DNA of 64,000 nucleotides from WLXB01 sp040221475 (GCA_040221475.1 JAVKEJ010000058.1:595989-659988), one strand, 5' to 3'. Shown: positions 9,073 through 19,028, numbered from the stretch's first letter. The notes: generated by a model from the letters alone, not told the origin. Numbers and translations: made by a program.

Positions 9073-9621
9073 TCATGTGTTTGAAGGTGTCATCGGCTTT
9101 AACGGTTTCTCTGAGGGAATTCCTGCGCCGATGTCGATCCATTCCTGACGCTCATAAACAGTAACTTTTTCAGAATGCTCTCCGTCCTCTAGCGGGTCAA
9201 TGAGCCATGAATAATTAACCATGCGGGAGGATTTTCGAGTTGGTGTTGAGAGAGGGAGTCCAAGGGTTTCGATAATCAGTTTTCGTCCACCAGAGGTTTC
9301 AGTCTTGTGAACAGAGAGTAAGCCGCATGGCTGTTTCATCAGACGTTCAACATTTTTGAGCATATCCGGTTTATTCATAGGCAGGCGGGCGTCAAACATG
9401 CTGTGTCCGGTAAGGTCTGCACCCCAACGCTCAACCAATTCTGTCGCTTGTAACCGAATAATCAGATCATCGTCGTAAACATCGAGAACCAGGATGTTGG
9501 GCGCAAACAAGGGGTTAGGATTATCTAAAAAAGCTTCAGCCGTTGGCAGCAGCGCATCGACACCACGCAAGTCCATCCAATGGCTAAGAAATAAACGGTG
9601 ATCGGCAATAGGCTTGGTCAT
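9073..9621 (-). CDS. PAS domain protein (PAS_5 / DUF1388 type)
   Basis: About 182 residues from the ATG at 9621. The sequence has the layout of the alphaproteobacterial PAS_5 family: LFLSHWMDLRG at the N terminus, a central strand region with ILVLDVYDDDLIIRLQAT, then GADLTGHSMFDARLP and a C-terminal strand set ending in NYSWLIDPLE. No output domain is fused. Such single-domain PAS proteins are thought to be sensors, but the ligand is unknown. It lies 55 bases from the VOC gene on the same strand and may be co-transcribed. Confidence 0.72.
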   Translation of the reverse strand: MTKPIADHRLFLSHWMDLRGVDALLPTAEAFLDNPNPLFAPNILVLDVYDDDLIIRLQATELVERWGADLTGHSMFDARLPMNKPDMLKNVERLMKQPCGLLSVHKTETSGGRKLIIETLGLPLSTPTRKSSRMVNYSWLIDPLEDGEHSEKVTVYERQEWIDIGAGIPSEKPLKPMTPSNT

Positions 9622-9794
9622 AGGCAAAGGGTTGCATCAATCGGACCCCGATGCCCAGAGTTTTATCACGTTTGCAAAGACCGCATTTCATGTACGGTTA
9701 AATTGACAATAACAAAGCGGCTGAGGGTCATAAGCATGGGCTTCGCGTCTCAGTTCGGGCACCATAGCGTCTCAGGCATTTTGGGGAGACCAAC

Positions 9795-10238
9795 GTGAAT
9801 TCCGTTTATCTGTTTTTTAGCGTCCTGGCTGGTGCAATTTTACCATTGCAGGCCGCCTTGAACTCAGGTCTTGCTGGACGTACCACCGGCCCTTTGTTCA
9901 GCACCTTTATTAATTTTTCATCGGGCCTTGTTGCGATTATTCTCGCGCTTATTGTTTTTCGTGTTCCTCTGCCGTCTTTCTCAACATCCATCTCAATCCC
10001 ATGGTTTTACTGGTGTGGCGGATTGCTCGGAGCCTTCTTTGTCATCACCACCATGATGTCGGCCCCAAAGCTTGGTGCAAGTTTAATGATCGCTGTGATT
10101 ATCGCCGGTCAAATTGGCGCGTCTTTGGCCTTTGATCATTTTGGTTGGCTGGGCTATCCCGTGCACGAATTCAATCTGGGTCGCATGGCGGGTGCAGCAT
10201 GCCTTATTGCGGGGGTGTACTTGGTCTTCAGATACTAA
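9795..10238 (+). CDS. DUF606 (YdcZ-like) membrane protein, DMT superfamily half
   Basis: A 147-residue inner-membrane protein with five hydrophobic segments starting VYLFFSVLAGAILPLQAALN. The conserved N-terminal PLQAALNSGL and the central APKLGASLMIAVIIAGQI match the DUF606 family, which equals half of an EamA-type drug/metabolite transporter and may work as a dimer. The substrate is unknown. The ATG follows GGGAG at about 9783-9787. Confidence 0.78.
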   Translation: MNSVYLFFSVLAGAILPLQAALNSGLAGRTTGPLFSTFINFSSGLVAIILALIVFRVPLPSFSTSISIPWFYWCGGLLGAFFVITTMMSAPKLGASLMIAVIIAGQIGASLAFDHFGWLGYPVHEFNLGRMAGAACLIAGVYLVFRY

Positions 10239-10248
10239 AGTCAGAAAT

Positions 10249-11070
10249 TCAATTGGCGTTAAAGGCAACGCTAAGCTGATAATGCTCACCCTGCCGCACA
10301 GGAGGCTCAAACTGCCACTGTTGCAGTGCCATCGCTGCTGAAATATCAAACACATTTGCAGGCTCTGCCGCCAGGATAAACACATCTCGCACACGACCAT
10401 CGGGCCACAACCGGTAGTCCAGTAAAACCCAGCCACCGACTCCATTCAGAGACTCATCCGGCGGGTAAATAGGTGGAATTTTCACAGTTGGCTTGGGTTG
10501 TTGGGTTGTACTGGCACCAACGTTTGCAGCTGCGGTTTGCGCCGCTTGAACAACGCTATCGCCCCCTGCTGCCTTGAGGGTGGTGCGAATAAAATTCGTA
10601 TTCGCAGAGAGTCGCTTGAAGTGAGGCTCAAGACCGATGAACGCTTTTGTGAGGGCGTCGACTGCAGCGGTAGCGTTGTCTGTTGCGAGGTGCGCAAGAC
10701 CCAACTCATATTCGGCAACTGCTTTGCGCAACTGCGCTGGATCACCAATGTCATCATAAATACTCAAGGCGCTTTCAATCAGGGGGATCGCGGCTTGATG
10801 TTGCGACGTACGGTTCAACGCCCGCCCAAGGTTCACGGCCATATCAGCGGTGCGGCCATTCGTTGCGCCATAACTGCGCATCGCCAGATCAAACGCTGTT
10901 TGTGCATCAGTGACGAGTTTGCGCGTGGGGCCAACAGAGAGCGTGCGCAAATAAACGCTTTGGACGACCTCTGTATTGCGTTCGTCTAGATCTGATTGCG
11001 CGTGCGTAAAACCGAAGCTGCCCAGTGTGATAGACAGTGTGACAAGCATCGCAAAAAAGAGTCGCTGCAT
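10249..11070 (-). CDS. Exported TPR / TonB C-terminal domain protein
   Basis: A 273-residue protein: signal peptide (residues 1-24, ending THAQS), helical tetratricopeptide-like repeats (about 40-160), a short linker and a TonB C-terminal domain (about 195-273) with YPPDESLNGVGGWVLLDYRL and a final QQWQFEPP. Unlike true TonB it has a cleavable signal peptide rather than an N-terminal anchor and no proline-rich stretch, so energy transfer to outer-membrane receptors is doubtful. A periplasmic scaffolding role is possible. It has a good Shine-Dalgarno (AAGGAC). Confidence 0.7.
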   Translation of the reverse strand: MQRLFFAMLVTLSITLGSFGFTHAQSDLDERNTEVVQSVYLRTLSVGPTRKLVTDAQTAFDLAMRSYGATNGRTADMAVNLGRALNRTSQHQAAIPLIESALSIYDDIGDPAQLRKAVAEYELGLAHLATDNATAAVDALTKAFIGLEPHFKRLSANTNFIRTTLKAAGGDSVVQAAQTAAANVGASTTQQPKPTVKIPPIYPPDESLNGVGGWVLLDYRLWPDGRVRDVFILAAEPANVFDISAAMALQQWQFEPPVRQGEHYQLSVAFNAN

Positions 11071-11163
11071 TTCTGTGGTCCTTCCTAGATAAGCTAAGCC
11101 CTGGCTGTTTTCTTAGCTGGTTGTCATCTTAGACGTGGACGCGCGTAAATGTCATGAGTTTAG

Positions 11164-13539
11164 CTATTCGGCAGCGACCCTTAGAGGATTGGTTGCGCCA
11201 ACCTGTTGCACAATCACATCCGCGACGGCGTCGACCACCGCATCCGTATCGATGCCATATTCGGCATACAGTTGGGCGATATTGCCAGCCTGACCAAAAC
11301 GATCCACGCCAAGGGCTTCGCAACGTTGTCCCAAAACGGAGCCAAGCCAGCCGAGGGCCAGCGGGTGTCCATCTTGCACCGTCACTAAAGTGGCGTCTGG
11401 CGAGAGGTCAGACAGCAGCTTTTCGATGGGGCTACGCACACCCGGTCGCCCGCCCTTCCGCGCGCGCGCTGCAGCCGTCCAGCTTGCATACAGACGATCT
11501 GGTGAGGTGATTGCGAGTAACCCCGCGCCCGGCACATCTTCTCTGATAATCTCAAAGGCCGCCTTGGCTTCTGGAGCCACCACGCCGCAATAGGCGATGG
11601 CGACATCCGCGCCGAGCTCAGGCTCGACGGCCCAATAAGCCCCGGCCAGGATGCCTGCTTCTAAGCGGGAATCCATGTCGCGCTTGGGCTGTTCCAGCGG
11701 TCGTGTTGACAGCCGCAGGTAAACCGAACTGCCCTCCGGTTTTTGCAGGTGTTCAAAACCCCACTGCATGATTGTAGCGAGTTCATCTGCATAGGCGGGT
11801 TCGAAAGATGCCAGGTTGGCATGCCCCATGCCGATCAAGGGTGTGAAAATAGATTGGTGAGCGCCACCTTCCGGGCCTAATGAAATCCCGCTGGGTGTAG
11901 CCACCAACATAAACCGCGCATCCTGGTAGCAGGCATAGGTCATGGCATCGAGGCCGCGTGAAATGAAGGGGTCATACAAAGTGCCAACAGGAATAAGACG
12001 TTGGTCAAAAAGATCATGAGAGAGGCCAAGGGCACCAAGCAACAGAAACAGATTGTTTTCGGCAATGCCTAACTCAATGTGCTGACCTTTTGGTTGCTGG
12101 CTCCATTTCTGGGGCGAGGGGACATGCATCTGACGAAAGATGTCGTCACGATTGGTGATGTGAAAAGGGCTACGTTGGTTCACCCATCCGCCCAAGTTGG
12201 TCGAAACCGTGACGTCGGGAGATGTCGTGACAATGCGCGAAGCCAAATCCGAAGTGCCTTTGCCCAGCACATTCATGATTTTACCAAAGGCTTCCTGAGT
12301 CGACTGAGAGGCGGACTCCGGGGGCAGTAAGTCTGGGACGTCAATAACAGCGGGTGTTGTTTTTTTACGTTCGCGTGTTTCACGTTTGGCAAAAGGAACA
12401 TCCGCCAGAAAGGCTTCAAGCTCGGCCTCGGGGATGTCCATGCCTGCGAACTTTTCCCATTCCTTGCCTGGCTCGACGTTGAGGGATTTTTGGTACTCCT
12501 CAATCTGACCCGCGTTCAGAATTCCGGCGTGATTGTCTTTATGTCCGGCGAGGGGCAGGCCGTAGCCCTTAATGGTGTAGGCGATAAAGCAATGGGGTTG
12601 GGTTTTGCCTTCCGCTTCTTTGAAGGCTTGCAAAATGGCTTCCATGTCATGACCGCCAAGGTTGGTCATCAGCGTATGGAGGCTGTCATCATCGTGCTCT
12701 TCCAAAAACGCTTTAAGGCCTTTTGCGCTCTTAAGGTCGCGTTCCAATGCTGTGCGCCAAGCTGCGCCACCTTGAAAGGTGAGCGCGGAGTAAATTTGGT
12801 TGGGACAGTCATCAATCCACTTTTGAAGGGCGGGGCCAATCGGGGTTTGAAAAGCGGCCTGAAGTTTTAAACCGTACTTCAAGGCCACCACATTCCAGTT
12901 TACGGCAGAGAAAAAGCCCGTGATGCGACTGAACAACTGGTCATTGACCACGCCGTCCAGACTTTGGCGGTTGTAGTCGACAATCCACCAGCAGTTCTGA
13001 GCTTCGTGTTTCCAGCCTTCAAGCAAGGCTTCAAAAATGTTGCCTTCATCCAGTTCAGCGTCACCCAGCAGGGCAATCATGCGTCCTTTCTCTGTGCCGG
13101 GTGCGACCAGCTCATGACTATGCACATAATCTTGAACCAAGGATGCAAACAGAGTCTCTGCAACGCCAAGCCCGACAGAGCCGGTGGAGAAATCCACGTC
13201 CGCTTTATCTTTGGTTTTTGACGGGTAGGGCTGCACACCACCAAAGCCACGAAAGTTCTTCATTCGGTCCAGAGTCTGATTTCCAAGCAAATACTGGATG
13301 GCATGAAAAACCGGACCGGCATGAGGCTTTACGGCGATGCGGTCTTGCGGCTTTAAAGTGTGGAGATACAGTGCTGTCATAACTGTGACGATGGACGCGC
13401 AGGAGGCCTGATGGCCACCGACTTTTACGCCATCGGCTTTTGAGCGGCTGGTGTTGGCATGATGAATCATCCATGTCGCGAGCCATAGAATCTTCTTTTC
13501 GAGACTCTGCAGGGTGGCAATGTCTGTGTTCCGGGCCAT
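11164..13539 (-). CDS. Transketolase / pyruvate dehydrogenase E1-like TPP enzyme (MdeB-like)
   Basis: Large thiamine-diphosphate enzyme, 791 residues from the ATG at 13539, which has GGAGAG five bases upstream. The N-terminal half carries the TPP motif GDAELDEGNIFEALLEGW ending in VDYNRQS. The C-terminal half has the pyrimidine-binding and transketolase C domains. It resembles homodimeric AceE-type E1 but is about 90 residues shorter. With the divergent AsnC/Lrp gene next door it matches the mdeB-mdeR arrangement of pseudomonads, where MdeB is thought to oxidise 2-oxobutyrate from methionine breakdown. Substrate here is inferred, not shown; no methionine gamma-lyase gene is nearby. Confidence 0.8.
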   Translation of the reverse strand: MARNTDIATLQSLEKKILWLATWMIHHANTSRSKADGVKVGGHQASCASIVTVMTALYLHTLKPQDRIAVKPHAGPVFHAIQYLLGNQTLDRMKNFRGFGGVQPYPSKTKDKADVDFSTGSVGLGVAETLFASLVQDYVHSHELVAPGTEKGRMIALLGDAELDEGNIFEALLEGWKHEAQNCWWIVDYNRQSLDGVVNDQLFSRITGFFSAVNWNVVALKYGLKLQAAFQTPIGPALQKWIDDCPNQIYSALTFQGGAAWRTALERDLKSAKGLKAFLEEHDDDSLHTLMTNLGGHDMEAILQAFKEAEGKTQPHCFIAYTIKGYGLPLAGHKDNHAGILNAGQIEEYQKSLNVEPGKEWEKFAGMDIPEAELEAFLADVPFAKRETRERKKTTPAVIDVPDLLPPESASQSTQEAFGKIMNVLGKGTSDLASRIVTTSPDVTVSTNLGGWVNQRSPFHITNRDDIFRQMHVPSPQKWSQQPKGQHIELGIAENNLFLLLGALGLSHDLFDQRLIPVGTLYDPFISRGLDAMTYACYQDARFMLVATPSGISLGPEGGAHQSIFTPLIGMGHANLASFEPAYADELATIMQWGFEHLQKPEGSSVYLRLSTRPLEQPKRDMDSRLEAGILAGAYWAVEPELGADVAIAYCGVVAPEAKAAFEIIREDVPGAGLLAITSPDRLYASWTAAARARKGGRPGVRSPIEKLLSDLSPDATLVTVQDGHPLALGWLGSVLGQRCEALGVDRFGQAGNIAQLYAEYGIDTDAVVDAVADVIVQQVGATNPLRVAAE

Positions 13540-13664
13540 AGCACTCTCCACTAAATTAGACGGCCAGATTAGCGCAGGGGCTTTGACAGGTCCTTGCGAA
13601 TACTTGCTTCTTTCCTCTCATTAACGCAATAATTCGTCTATTATTATTTATATGATGGTGAATT

Positions 13665-14153
13665 ATGCCAAATGAGGCCCTGGATCAAATCGATCTGCGT
13701 ATTCTTGAGCATATGCAGAAAGATGCCCGTCTCACCAATGTCGAATTGGCAGAACGCGTCGGTCTGTCGCCCTCGCCCTGTCTGCGGCGCCTGCGCCGGT
13801 TAGAGCGCGACGGTGTGATTAACGGCTACATGACTTTTGTTGACCAAACCAAAGTGGGGTTGCCCGTCAGTGTTTTTGTCAGCGTTGCCTTGAAGGAGCA
13901 ATCCGAGTCCGCGCTTGAAGAGTTTGAGGCCGCTGTTGCGGCTTTGCCGGAAGTTATGGAGTGCTATTTGATGACCGGCGCAAGCGATTATCTTCTGCGC
14001 GTCGTGACCCGTGACCTTGCTGATTATGACCGGTTTCTAAAACAGCATCTGACAAGCATTCCGGCTATTGCCAGCATTCAGTCCAGCTTTGCGCTCAAGC
14101 AGGTCACGTATAAGACGGCCTTGCCCCTGGTTGCGACGGACGCGCGGAAATAA
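13665..14153 (+). CDS. Lrp/AsnC family transcriptional regulator
   Basis: A 162-residue regulator with an N-terminal winged helix-turn-helix (LDQIDLRILEHMQKDARLTN, then VELAERVGLSPSPCLRRLRR) and a C-terminal RAM/AsnC ligand-binding domain (about residues 70-150, with VMECYLMTGASDYLLRV). It is divergent from the TPP-enzyme gene with a 125-base gap rich in A and T, where its operator probably lies. The likely job is amino-acid-responsive control of that gene. Confidence 0.9.
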   Translation: MPNEALDQIDLRILEHMQKDARLTNVELAERVGLSPSPCLRRLRRLERDGVINGYMTFVDQTKVGLPVSVFVSVALKEQSESALEEFEAAVAALPEVMECYLMTGASDYLLRVVTRDLADYDRFLKQHLTSIPAIASIQSSFALKQVTYKTALPLVATDARK

Positions 14154-14231
14154 AAGGCGTTCGTTTTTTGCTGCCGAGAAGTGAAAAACCATTAGTATCT
14201 AATCTCCGCATTTTATCGAAGGGAGATCGCA

Positions 14232-15854
14232 ATGTATGGATTGATGATGACCACACCACTTGTGATCACATCTTTGATCCAATTTGCGGCCAGATATCAC
14301 CACGACACTTCGGTCGTGACTCGTGGTCTAGAAGGCGAAATTCGTCGCACGTCTTACAACATGATCTACAAGCGGTCGCAGAGACTCGCCAATGCGCTGA
14401 AGGATTTTGGCATTAAACCAGGCGACCGGGTTGCGACACTGGCGTGGAACACCGATCGTCATCTTGAACTCTACTATGCCATTTCTGGTATGGGCGCGGT
14501 CTGTCACACGATTAATCTTCGTCTGGCTGACGAGGAACTGCTCTACATTCTTAACCACGCTGAAGATCGGCTGTTGTTTTTCGATACTGACATGGCAGAA
14601 ACCGTTGCGCGTCTTCAGCCGCGTCTCCCGACACTGGAACAGGCCATCACCTTAACAGATGCAGACCACATGCCCGCAGAAGCCATGCCAGGTATGCAGG
14701 ACTATGAAAGTTTCATTGCTGGGGCGTCAGATCATTTTGATTGGCCTGAGCTTGAGGAGAATACAGCCGCGTCATTGTGTTACACCTCAGGCACCACCGG
14801 CGACCCAAAAGGCGTGCTCTACAGTCATCGCGCAACAGTGTTGCATGCTATGGCGAGTTGTTTTGCCAGCACACTCGATTTGCGCACCGAAGATGTCATT
14901 TTGCCTGTGGTTCCCATGTTTCATGTCAATGCTTGGGGTATTCCGTATTCAGTGCCCATTGCCGGCTCAAAATTAGTGATGCCAGGCCGCAAGCTCGATG
15001 GGGCGAGTTTGTTTGACCTCATGGATGCTGAAGGCGTGACCATTGCGTTAGGTGTGCCGACAGTTTGGCTGGGGCTGCTTGATCATATGGATCACGTTGG
15101 ACGCAAACCCTCAGCATTGGATCGCGTGATTATTGGCGGTGCTGCTGCTTCCGAAGCGATGGTTAACCGGTTTGAATGTGATCACGGCGTTAAGGTGCAT
15201 ACGGCGTGGGGCATGACGGAAATGAGTCCTGTTGGCGTGGTCAATTCTTTGAAGCCAAAGCATCAATCCCTGAGCCGTGAACAGCAGATGCCGATTAAAC
15301 TGAAACAGGGCCGCGCGATCTACGGAGTTGAACTGCGTGTCGTTGACGATGACGGCAACGACCTGCCGCGCGATGGCAAGAGTTCCGGCAGGTTGCTGGT
15401 CAAGGGGCCCTGGATCATGCGGGAGTACTATAAGGCCGACAGCTCAGCTTTAACGCCCGACGGCTGGTTCGATACGGGCGACGTCGCAACACTCGACTCT
15501 GACGGATATATGCAGATCACGGATCGCGCGAAGGATATTATTAAGTCAGGAGGAGAGTGGATCAGTTCAGTCGGATTGGAAAATGCTGCCGTAGGTCACC
15601 CTGCGATCAACGCGGCTGCAGTGATCGCCGTGCCGCATCCGAAGTGGCAGGAAAGACCTTTACTGGTTTGCGTGGCACGTGGTGAGGACCGCCCATCGCT
15701 GTCTGAGATTCGTGAGTATCTGGCCGATAAAGTGCCCAAACTCTGGCTGCCCGATGCCGTGGAGTGGGTGGACTCTTTGCCTTTGGGTGCAACGGGTAAG
15801 GTTTTAAAGTCGACTCTCCGGTCTCGATTCGCTGACTATCGGCTTCCTGCTTAA
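14232..15854 (+). CDS. Medium/long-chain acyl-CoA synthetase (AMP-binding)
   Basis: Activates fatty acids to acyl-CoA through an acyl-AMP intermediate. The 540-residue protein has the P-loop-like motif YTSGTTGDPKGVLYSHR (about residues 183-199), the A5 motif WGMTEMSP, the A7 aspartate in DGWFDTGD and the catalytic C-terminal lysine in LPLGATGKVLKSTLR. The overall pattern is that of AlkK-type medium-chain ligases. The ATG follows GAAGGGAG. The gene looks monocistronic. Confidence 0.87.
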   Translation: MYGLMMTTPLVITSLIQFAARYHHDTSVVTRGLEGEIRRTSYNMIYKRSQRLANALKDFGIKPGDRVATLAWNTDRHLELYYAISGMGAVCHTINLRLADEELLYILNHAEDRLLFFDTDMAETVARLQPRLPTLEQAITLTDADHMPAEAMPGMQDYESFIAGASDHFDWPELEENTAASLCYTSGTTGDPKGVLYSHRATVLHAMASCFASTLDLRTEDVILPVVPMFHVNAWGIPYSVPIAGSKLVMPGRKLDGASLFDLMDAEGVTIALGVPTVWLGLLDHMDHVGRKPSALDRVIIGGAAASEAMVNRFECDHGVKVHTAWGMTEMSPVGVVNSLKPKHQSLSREQQMPIKLKQGRAIYGVELRVVDDDGNDLPRDGKSSGRLLVKGPWIMREYYKADSSALTPDGWFDTGDVATLDSDGYMQITDRAKDIIKSGGEWISSVGLENAAVGHPAINAAAVIAVPHPKWQERPLLVCVARGEDRPSLSEIREYLADKVPKLWLPDAVEWVDSLPLGATGKVLKSTLRSRFADYRLPA

Positions 15855-15972
15855 GCGGTCCTGCCGCCTTTTAAACCACCTAGTTCTGCGCAGAACCTGT
15901 TGTGATTGCTTCAAGAATCGTATTTTAAGAGAATTGTTACTAGAGTAAGGCATACCCACAGAAGGTGGTGTA

Positions 15973-17751
15973 TTGATCGGACGTTACAAAGACAACGGTC
16001 AGCGAGCAGAGGACGTCGGGGGCAATCAGAAGACAATGTTCGGTCGCGCGACATTTGAAATTCAGCTTTACAAGGATGGCCGCTGGGCCATCAATGAAGT
16101 GTGTAAAAGCGAGACGGTCGCACGCAAAAAAGCGTCAGACCTGCTGGCGCAAAAAACGGTCGCGGGTGTCCGGATTATAAAGGAATCTCACTTCGGGAAG
16201 GACAACCATCGCGAGAGCGAAATTTTCAAAGAAATAAAACAAATCAAAGAAGAAGAAGACTTATCGATCACGCCCGTTGATCAAGCTCCTTTGTGTGAGA
16301 AGGTCACGGATTTTTATAAAACGGCCAGCCGCAGCACCATGGCCCGGCTGTTTGCAAAATACCTTGAGAAATTTGAGATGACTCCACTTGAGATGTTGCA
16401 CAACCATGCGAATCTCAAGCGCATGATAAATTACCAAACCATGGTGCCATCCGCGGTCGATAAAATTGCAACCTTACATGCGCGTGCGACAGGCACAGGT
16501 GCAAAAGAACGCCGTGACGTGATCTTTGATGCTGTCGATGCGATAGCAGCCAAGGCCCGGGAAGTTGAGTCCAAGAAACTGCCCAAACTAGAAGACTCCT
16601 GTCTGGATGATATGCTGCACCGCCTCGACGTGAAATTCTCTGACGAGGAAGAGCGCGCCTATATGGCCAATGTTGCGCTCACCCGTGAGTCCATCAATTG
16701 GCGCGGTTGGCTTGGTAAGATGGCTAAGCTCTTGCCGATGGCGCAATCCCAGAAGGATCAGCGCGCGCGCGACATGGTTGATGAAATGTTGTCGGACATT
16801 TTTAATTCCAAGACGGTCATCAAAGATGTCATTGGTATATCCAAGCATTTAGGCGACGCCATTATTCGTATGGTGGACTTGTTGGAGGGCGACTGTAAGC
16901 CGACAAAATTTGCAGCCGAGGATTTGTTAGCCCTTCTCAACCCGCTTTTTGCTGCGGGCATGTTGCCGCGCTCTCAGCAGGTTATTTTTGATCGCATGGA
17001 GCGCGATTTGGCCGGGCCTATCCGCCTCACCAATAGCGAGGATAAAGCGGCAGATAAAGCGTTCTTTGACCAGTTGGTTGATCGTATCATTACACATGAT
17101 CATGTCATCGGTGGTCGCGCCATGGCGGCAGGGCTCACAGAGCGCTGGGCACGACTCGACAACATCGGTGGTGCTTCAGGGCGCAATAAAGCCATGCAGG
17201 GACTGTGCGGCAAGCTCTCCAACGGCAAGCGCGTTTTTGTATATTTGCTGGCCCTTTATGATCCGCAGTCAGAACCCAGTATGCGCCTGGCCATTGAAGA
17301 ACAACTCAAGCGCAAGGGGTTGGAGCTGAACACCATTCAAAAAATTGCTCCGGAAGCCCGCACTGAACGTGCTCGCCTGACACAAGTGGCTGCTATTCAG
17401 CAGTTGGTTCTGCAATCAAAGTTAGAAGACGGCCTCAAGGCATCAATGGCCAAAAGATTCGATGACATTGTCGTCGATTACATTGTTGGTCAAAAAGTCA
17501 TTGAGCGGATCGACAACAAAGAGTTGTCCTTTAGAGAGCGGGCCGGACGATTGGTCACCTTCTGTTCGTCAGGTATGTTGACGGAAGGACGAGCAACCGA
17601 AATTGCACGCGAATCCATTACCAATTACCTCAAGCGCAAAGATTTTCTGTCTGAGTTCACGGCAGATATTCCTGACCCACAGGAAAAGGAAGTTGCAATT
17701 CGGGACTTCTATAAACTGCTCGCGCAAACCGGTTTTAAAGTTTCAGCTTAA
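15973..17751 (+). CDS. Large unrecognised protein, largely helical
   Basis: A 592-residue soluble protein I cannot assign. The start is a TTG preceded by AAGGTGGTG. Residues about 22-75 look like a small alpha/beta domain (FEIQLYKDGRWAINEVCKSE); the rest is mostly charged amphipathic helices with no transmembrane segment or signal peptide. Repeated leucine/lysine-rich helices (for example LARLFAKYLEKFEMTPLEML-like) suggest a scaffold or regulator. It overlaps the convergent DoxX gene by 4 bases. Confidence 0.6.
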   Translation: MIGRYKDNGQRAEDVGGNQKTMFGRATFEIQLYKDGRWAINEVCKSETVARKKASDLLAQKTVAGVRIIKESHFGKDNHRESEIFKEIKQIKEEEDLSITPVDQAPLCEKVTDFYKTASRSTMARLFAKYLEKFEMTPLEMLHNHANLKRMINYQTMVPSAVDKIATLHARATGTGAKERRDVIFDAVDAIAAKAREVESKKLPKLEDSCLDDMLHRLDVKFSDEEERAYMANVALTRESINWRGWLGKMAKLLPMAQSQKDQRARDMVDEMLSDIFNSKTVIKDVIGISKHLGDAIIRMVDLLEGDCKPTKFAAEDLLALLNPLFAAGMLPRSQQVIFDRMERDLAGPIRLTNSEDKAADKAFFDQLVDRIITHDHVIGGRAMAAGLTERWARLDNIGGASGRNKAMQGLCGKLSNGKRVFVYLLALYDPQSEPSMRLAIEEQLKRKGLELNTIQKIAPEARTERARLTQVAAIQQLVLQSKLEDGLKASMAKRFDDIVVDYIVGQKVIERIDNKELSFRERAGRLVTFCSSGMLTEGRATEIARESITNYLKRKDFLSEFTADIPDPQEKEVAIRDFYKLLAQTGFKVSA

Positions 17752-18224
17752 GCGCCGTCGCGCATAAACTTCTGCCGCAGCCAATGGTCTACCGAGATTA
17801 CGCCAGGGCCACGGGCTATGATGACCAGCAGAAAAGTCATCCAGGCGAAATGATTGAAATCGTTATAGGCTGGATTGTTTGCGCCAAGCACAAATTGAAT
17901 GATCAAGGCCATCCCAAGCAATGGAATGGACGCCAAACGCGCTGCCAACCCGATAAACAGCAAAACAGGCATCACAAGTTCAAAAGCTGTGCCCATGTAG
18001 GCTGCAACTTCAAATGGCAGAATGGGCACAGCGTACTCATACTCGAATAAAAAGAGTGTGCTTTCCCAATCATCAAGTTTTTGTAATCCGGATCTAAAAA
18101 ACACGAGACCCACCCAAAACCGGACGGCGAGGTCTGTTAACGGTGCGCCCAAAATTTCAAGTTTTTGGAGGACGGCTTGATAGAAATTAGCCCCTCTATC
18201 AATCACGTTTAATGATTCAGTCAT
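17748..18224 (-). CDS. bufD: DoxX family membrane protein, likely BufD/GigT
   Basis: A 158-residue DoxX protein with four membrane segments, the first around LAVRFWVGLVFFRSGLQKL and later VAAYMGTAFELVMPVLLFIG. It is the last gene of a four-gene minus-strand operon with DUF2282, DUF692 and DUF2063 genes, the same set as bufABCD of Caulobacter and gigPABT of Cupriavidus. DoxX partners in these operons are thought to be inner-membrane redox or transport proteins; the exact role is unsettled. Confidence 0.8.
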   Translation of the reverse strand: MTESLNVIDRGANFYQAVLQKLEILGAPLTDLAVRFWVGLVFFRSGLQKLDDWESTLFLFEYEYAVPILPFEVAAYMGTAFELVMPVLLFIGLAARLASIPLLGMALIIQFVLGANNPAYNDFNHFAWMTFLLVIIARGPGVISVDHWLRQKFMRDGA

Positions 18225-18254
18225 AGAAATGATCCTTGAGTTTTTGGCGTGATT

Positions 18255-19028
18255 TCACGATGTGGGTTGCAGGTGGATAGTATTGAAAACCCCGTCCGCT
18301 AAAGCCTGACGCAACATGTTCTGGACGTCGAAAGTAGGGTCTTCGTTGAGCGCTGTATCGACAGCAGCGCCAAGCGCCTGACCGTCATGCAAGGCGACCA
18401 GCCAGGCATATTCGCCTACGGTCAGATCGCGATGGAACACTGCGCCGCCGCGCCTTAATACCAAAGCGCGTTGAGGCGTTGAAAAGTCAATTTTTGGAAC
18501 GCTGTCCTGAGTTGGCTGATTCACCTCCCAAATCTCAATAATTGGAAAAGGCGAATACACAAGCCTCAGAGACGGATGAGCTGAAAACGTAATGTTGCCG
18601 AGATCGCCTGGTGCAACATCAGATAAACGCGCCGGATTAAGGACCTCTTGGTCCGCTGCGAAATACGATTCAATGCGCGCCCATTCCAGGGTCGCGACGT
18701 CTGCAAGGTAAGCCAGCTCTTTTGCGGGTTCGAACGTCGTTATGAACTCGGGCAAGTCGCCACCATAGCGCAACAAGGTTGGCTGCCGGGGTGGATAGGT
18801 TTCGATAAATGTTTGTGCCAGTGCACGGAAAAAGCGGTCGCCGACAATTCTTTGCACCACAGGGAACGCCGCGCTCAACACATCGGTCAAGCTGTTGATG
18901 GTGTTGGTGCGATAGACAGCCAAGCGCCGTTCTTTACTGCCCCGTGCGGCGGTCACATGGTCAAGCAAAGGGGATAGCGTGTTCGAGAGTGACACGCCGG
19001 CAAAATCTTTTTGCAGATTATGCAACAT
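18255..19028 (-). CDS. bufC: BufC/HvfC-type DUF2063 partner protein
   Basis: A 257-residue protein from the ATG at 19028. The N-terminal DUF2063 domain (about residues 1-90) shows LAVYRTNTINSLTDVLSAAF, PVVQRIVGDRFF and YPPRQPTLLRYGGDLPEFI; a second alpha/beta domain follows. Family members bind the precursor leader and work with an MNIO enzyme to modify cysteines. The start overlaps the end of bufB by 11 bases, which implies translational coupling. Confidence 0.85.
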   Translation of the reverse strand: MLHNLQKDFAGVSLSNTLSPLLDHVTAARGSKERRLAVYRTNTINSLTDVLSAAFPVVQRIVGDRFFRALAQTFIETYPPRQPTLLRYGGDLPEFITTFEPAKELAYLADVATLEWARIESYFAADQEVLNPARLSDVAPGDLGNITFSAHPSLRLVYSPFPIIEIWEVNQPTQDSVPKIDFSTPQRALVLRRGGAVFHRDLTVGEYAWLVALHDGQALGAAVDTALNEDPTFDVQNMLRQALADGVFNTIHLQPTS

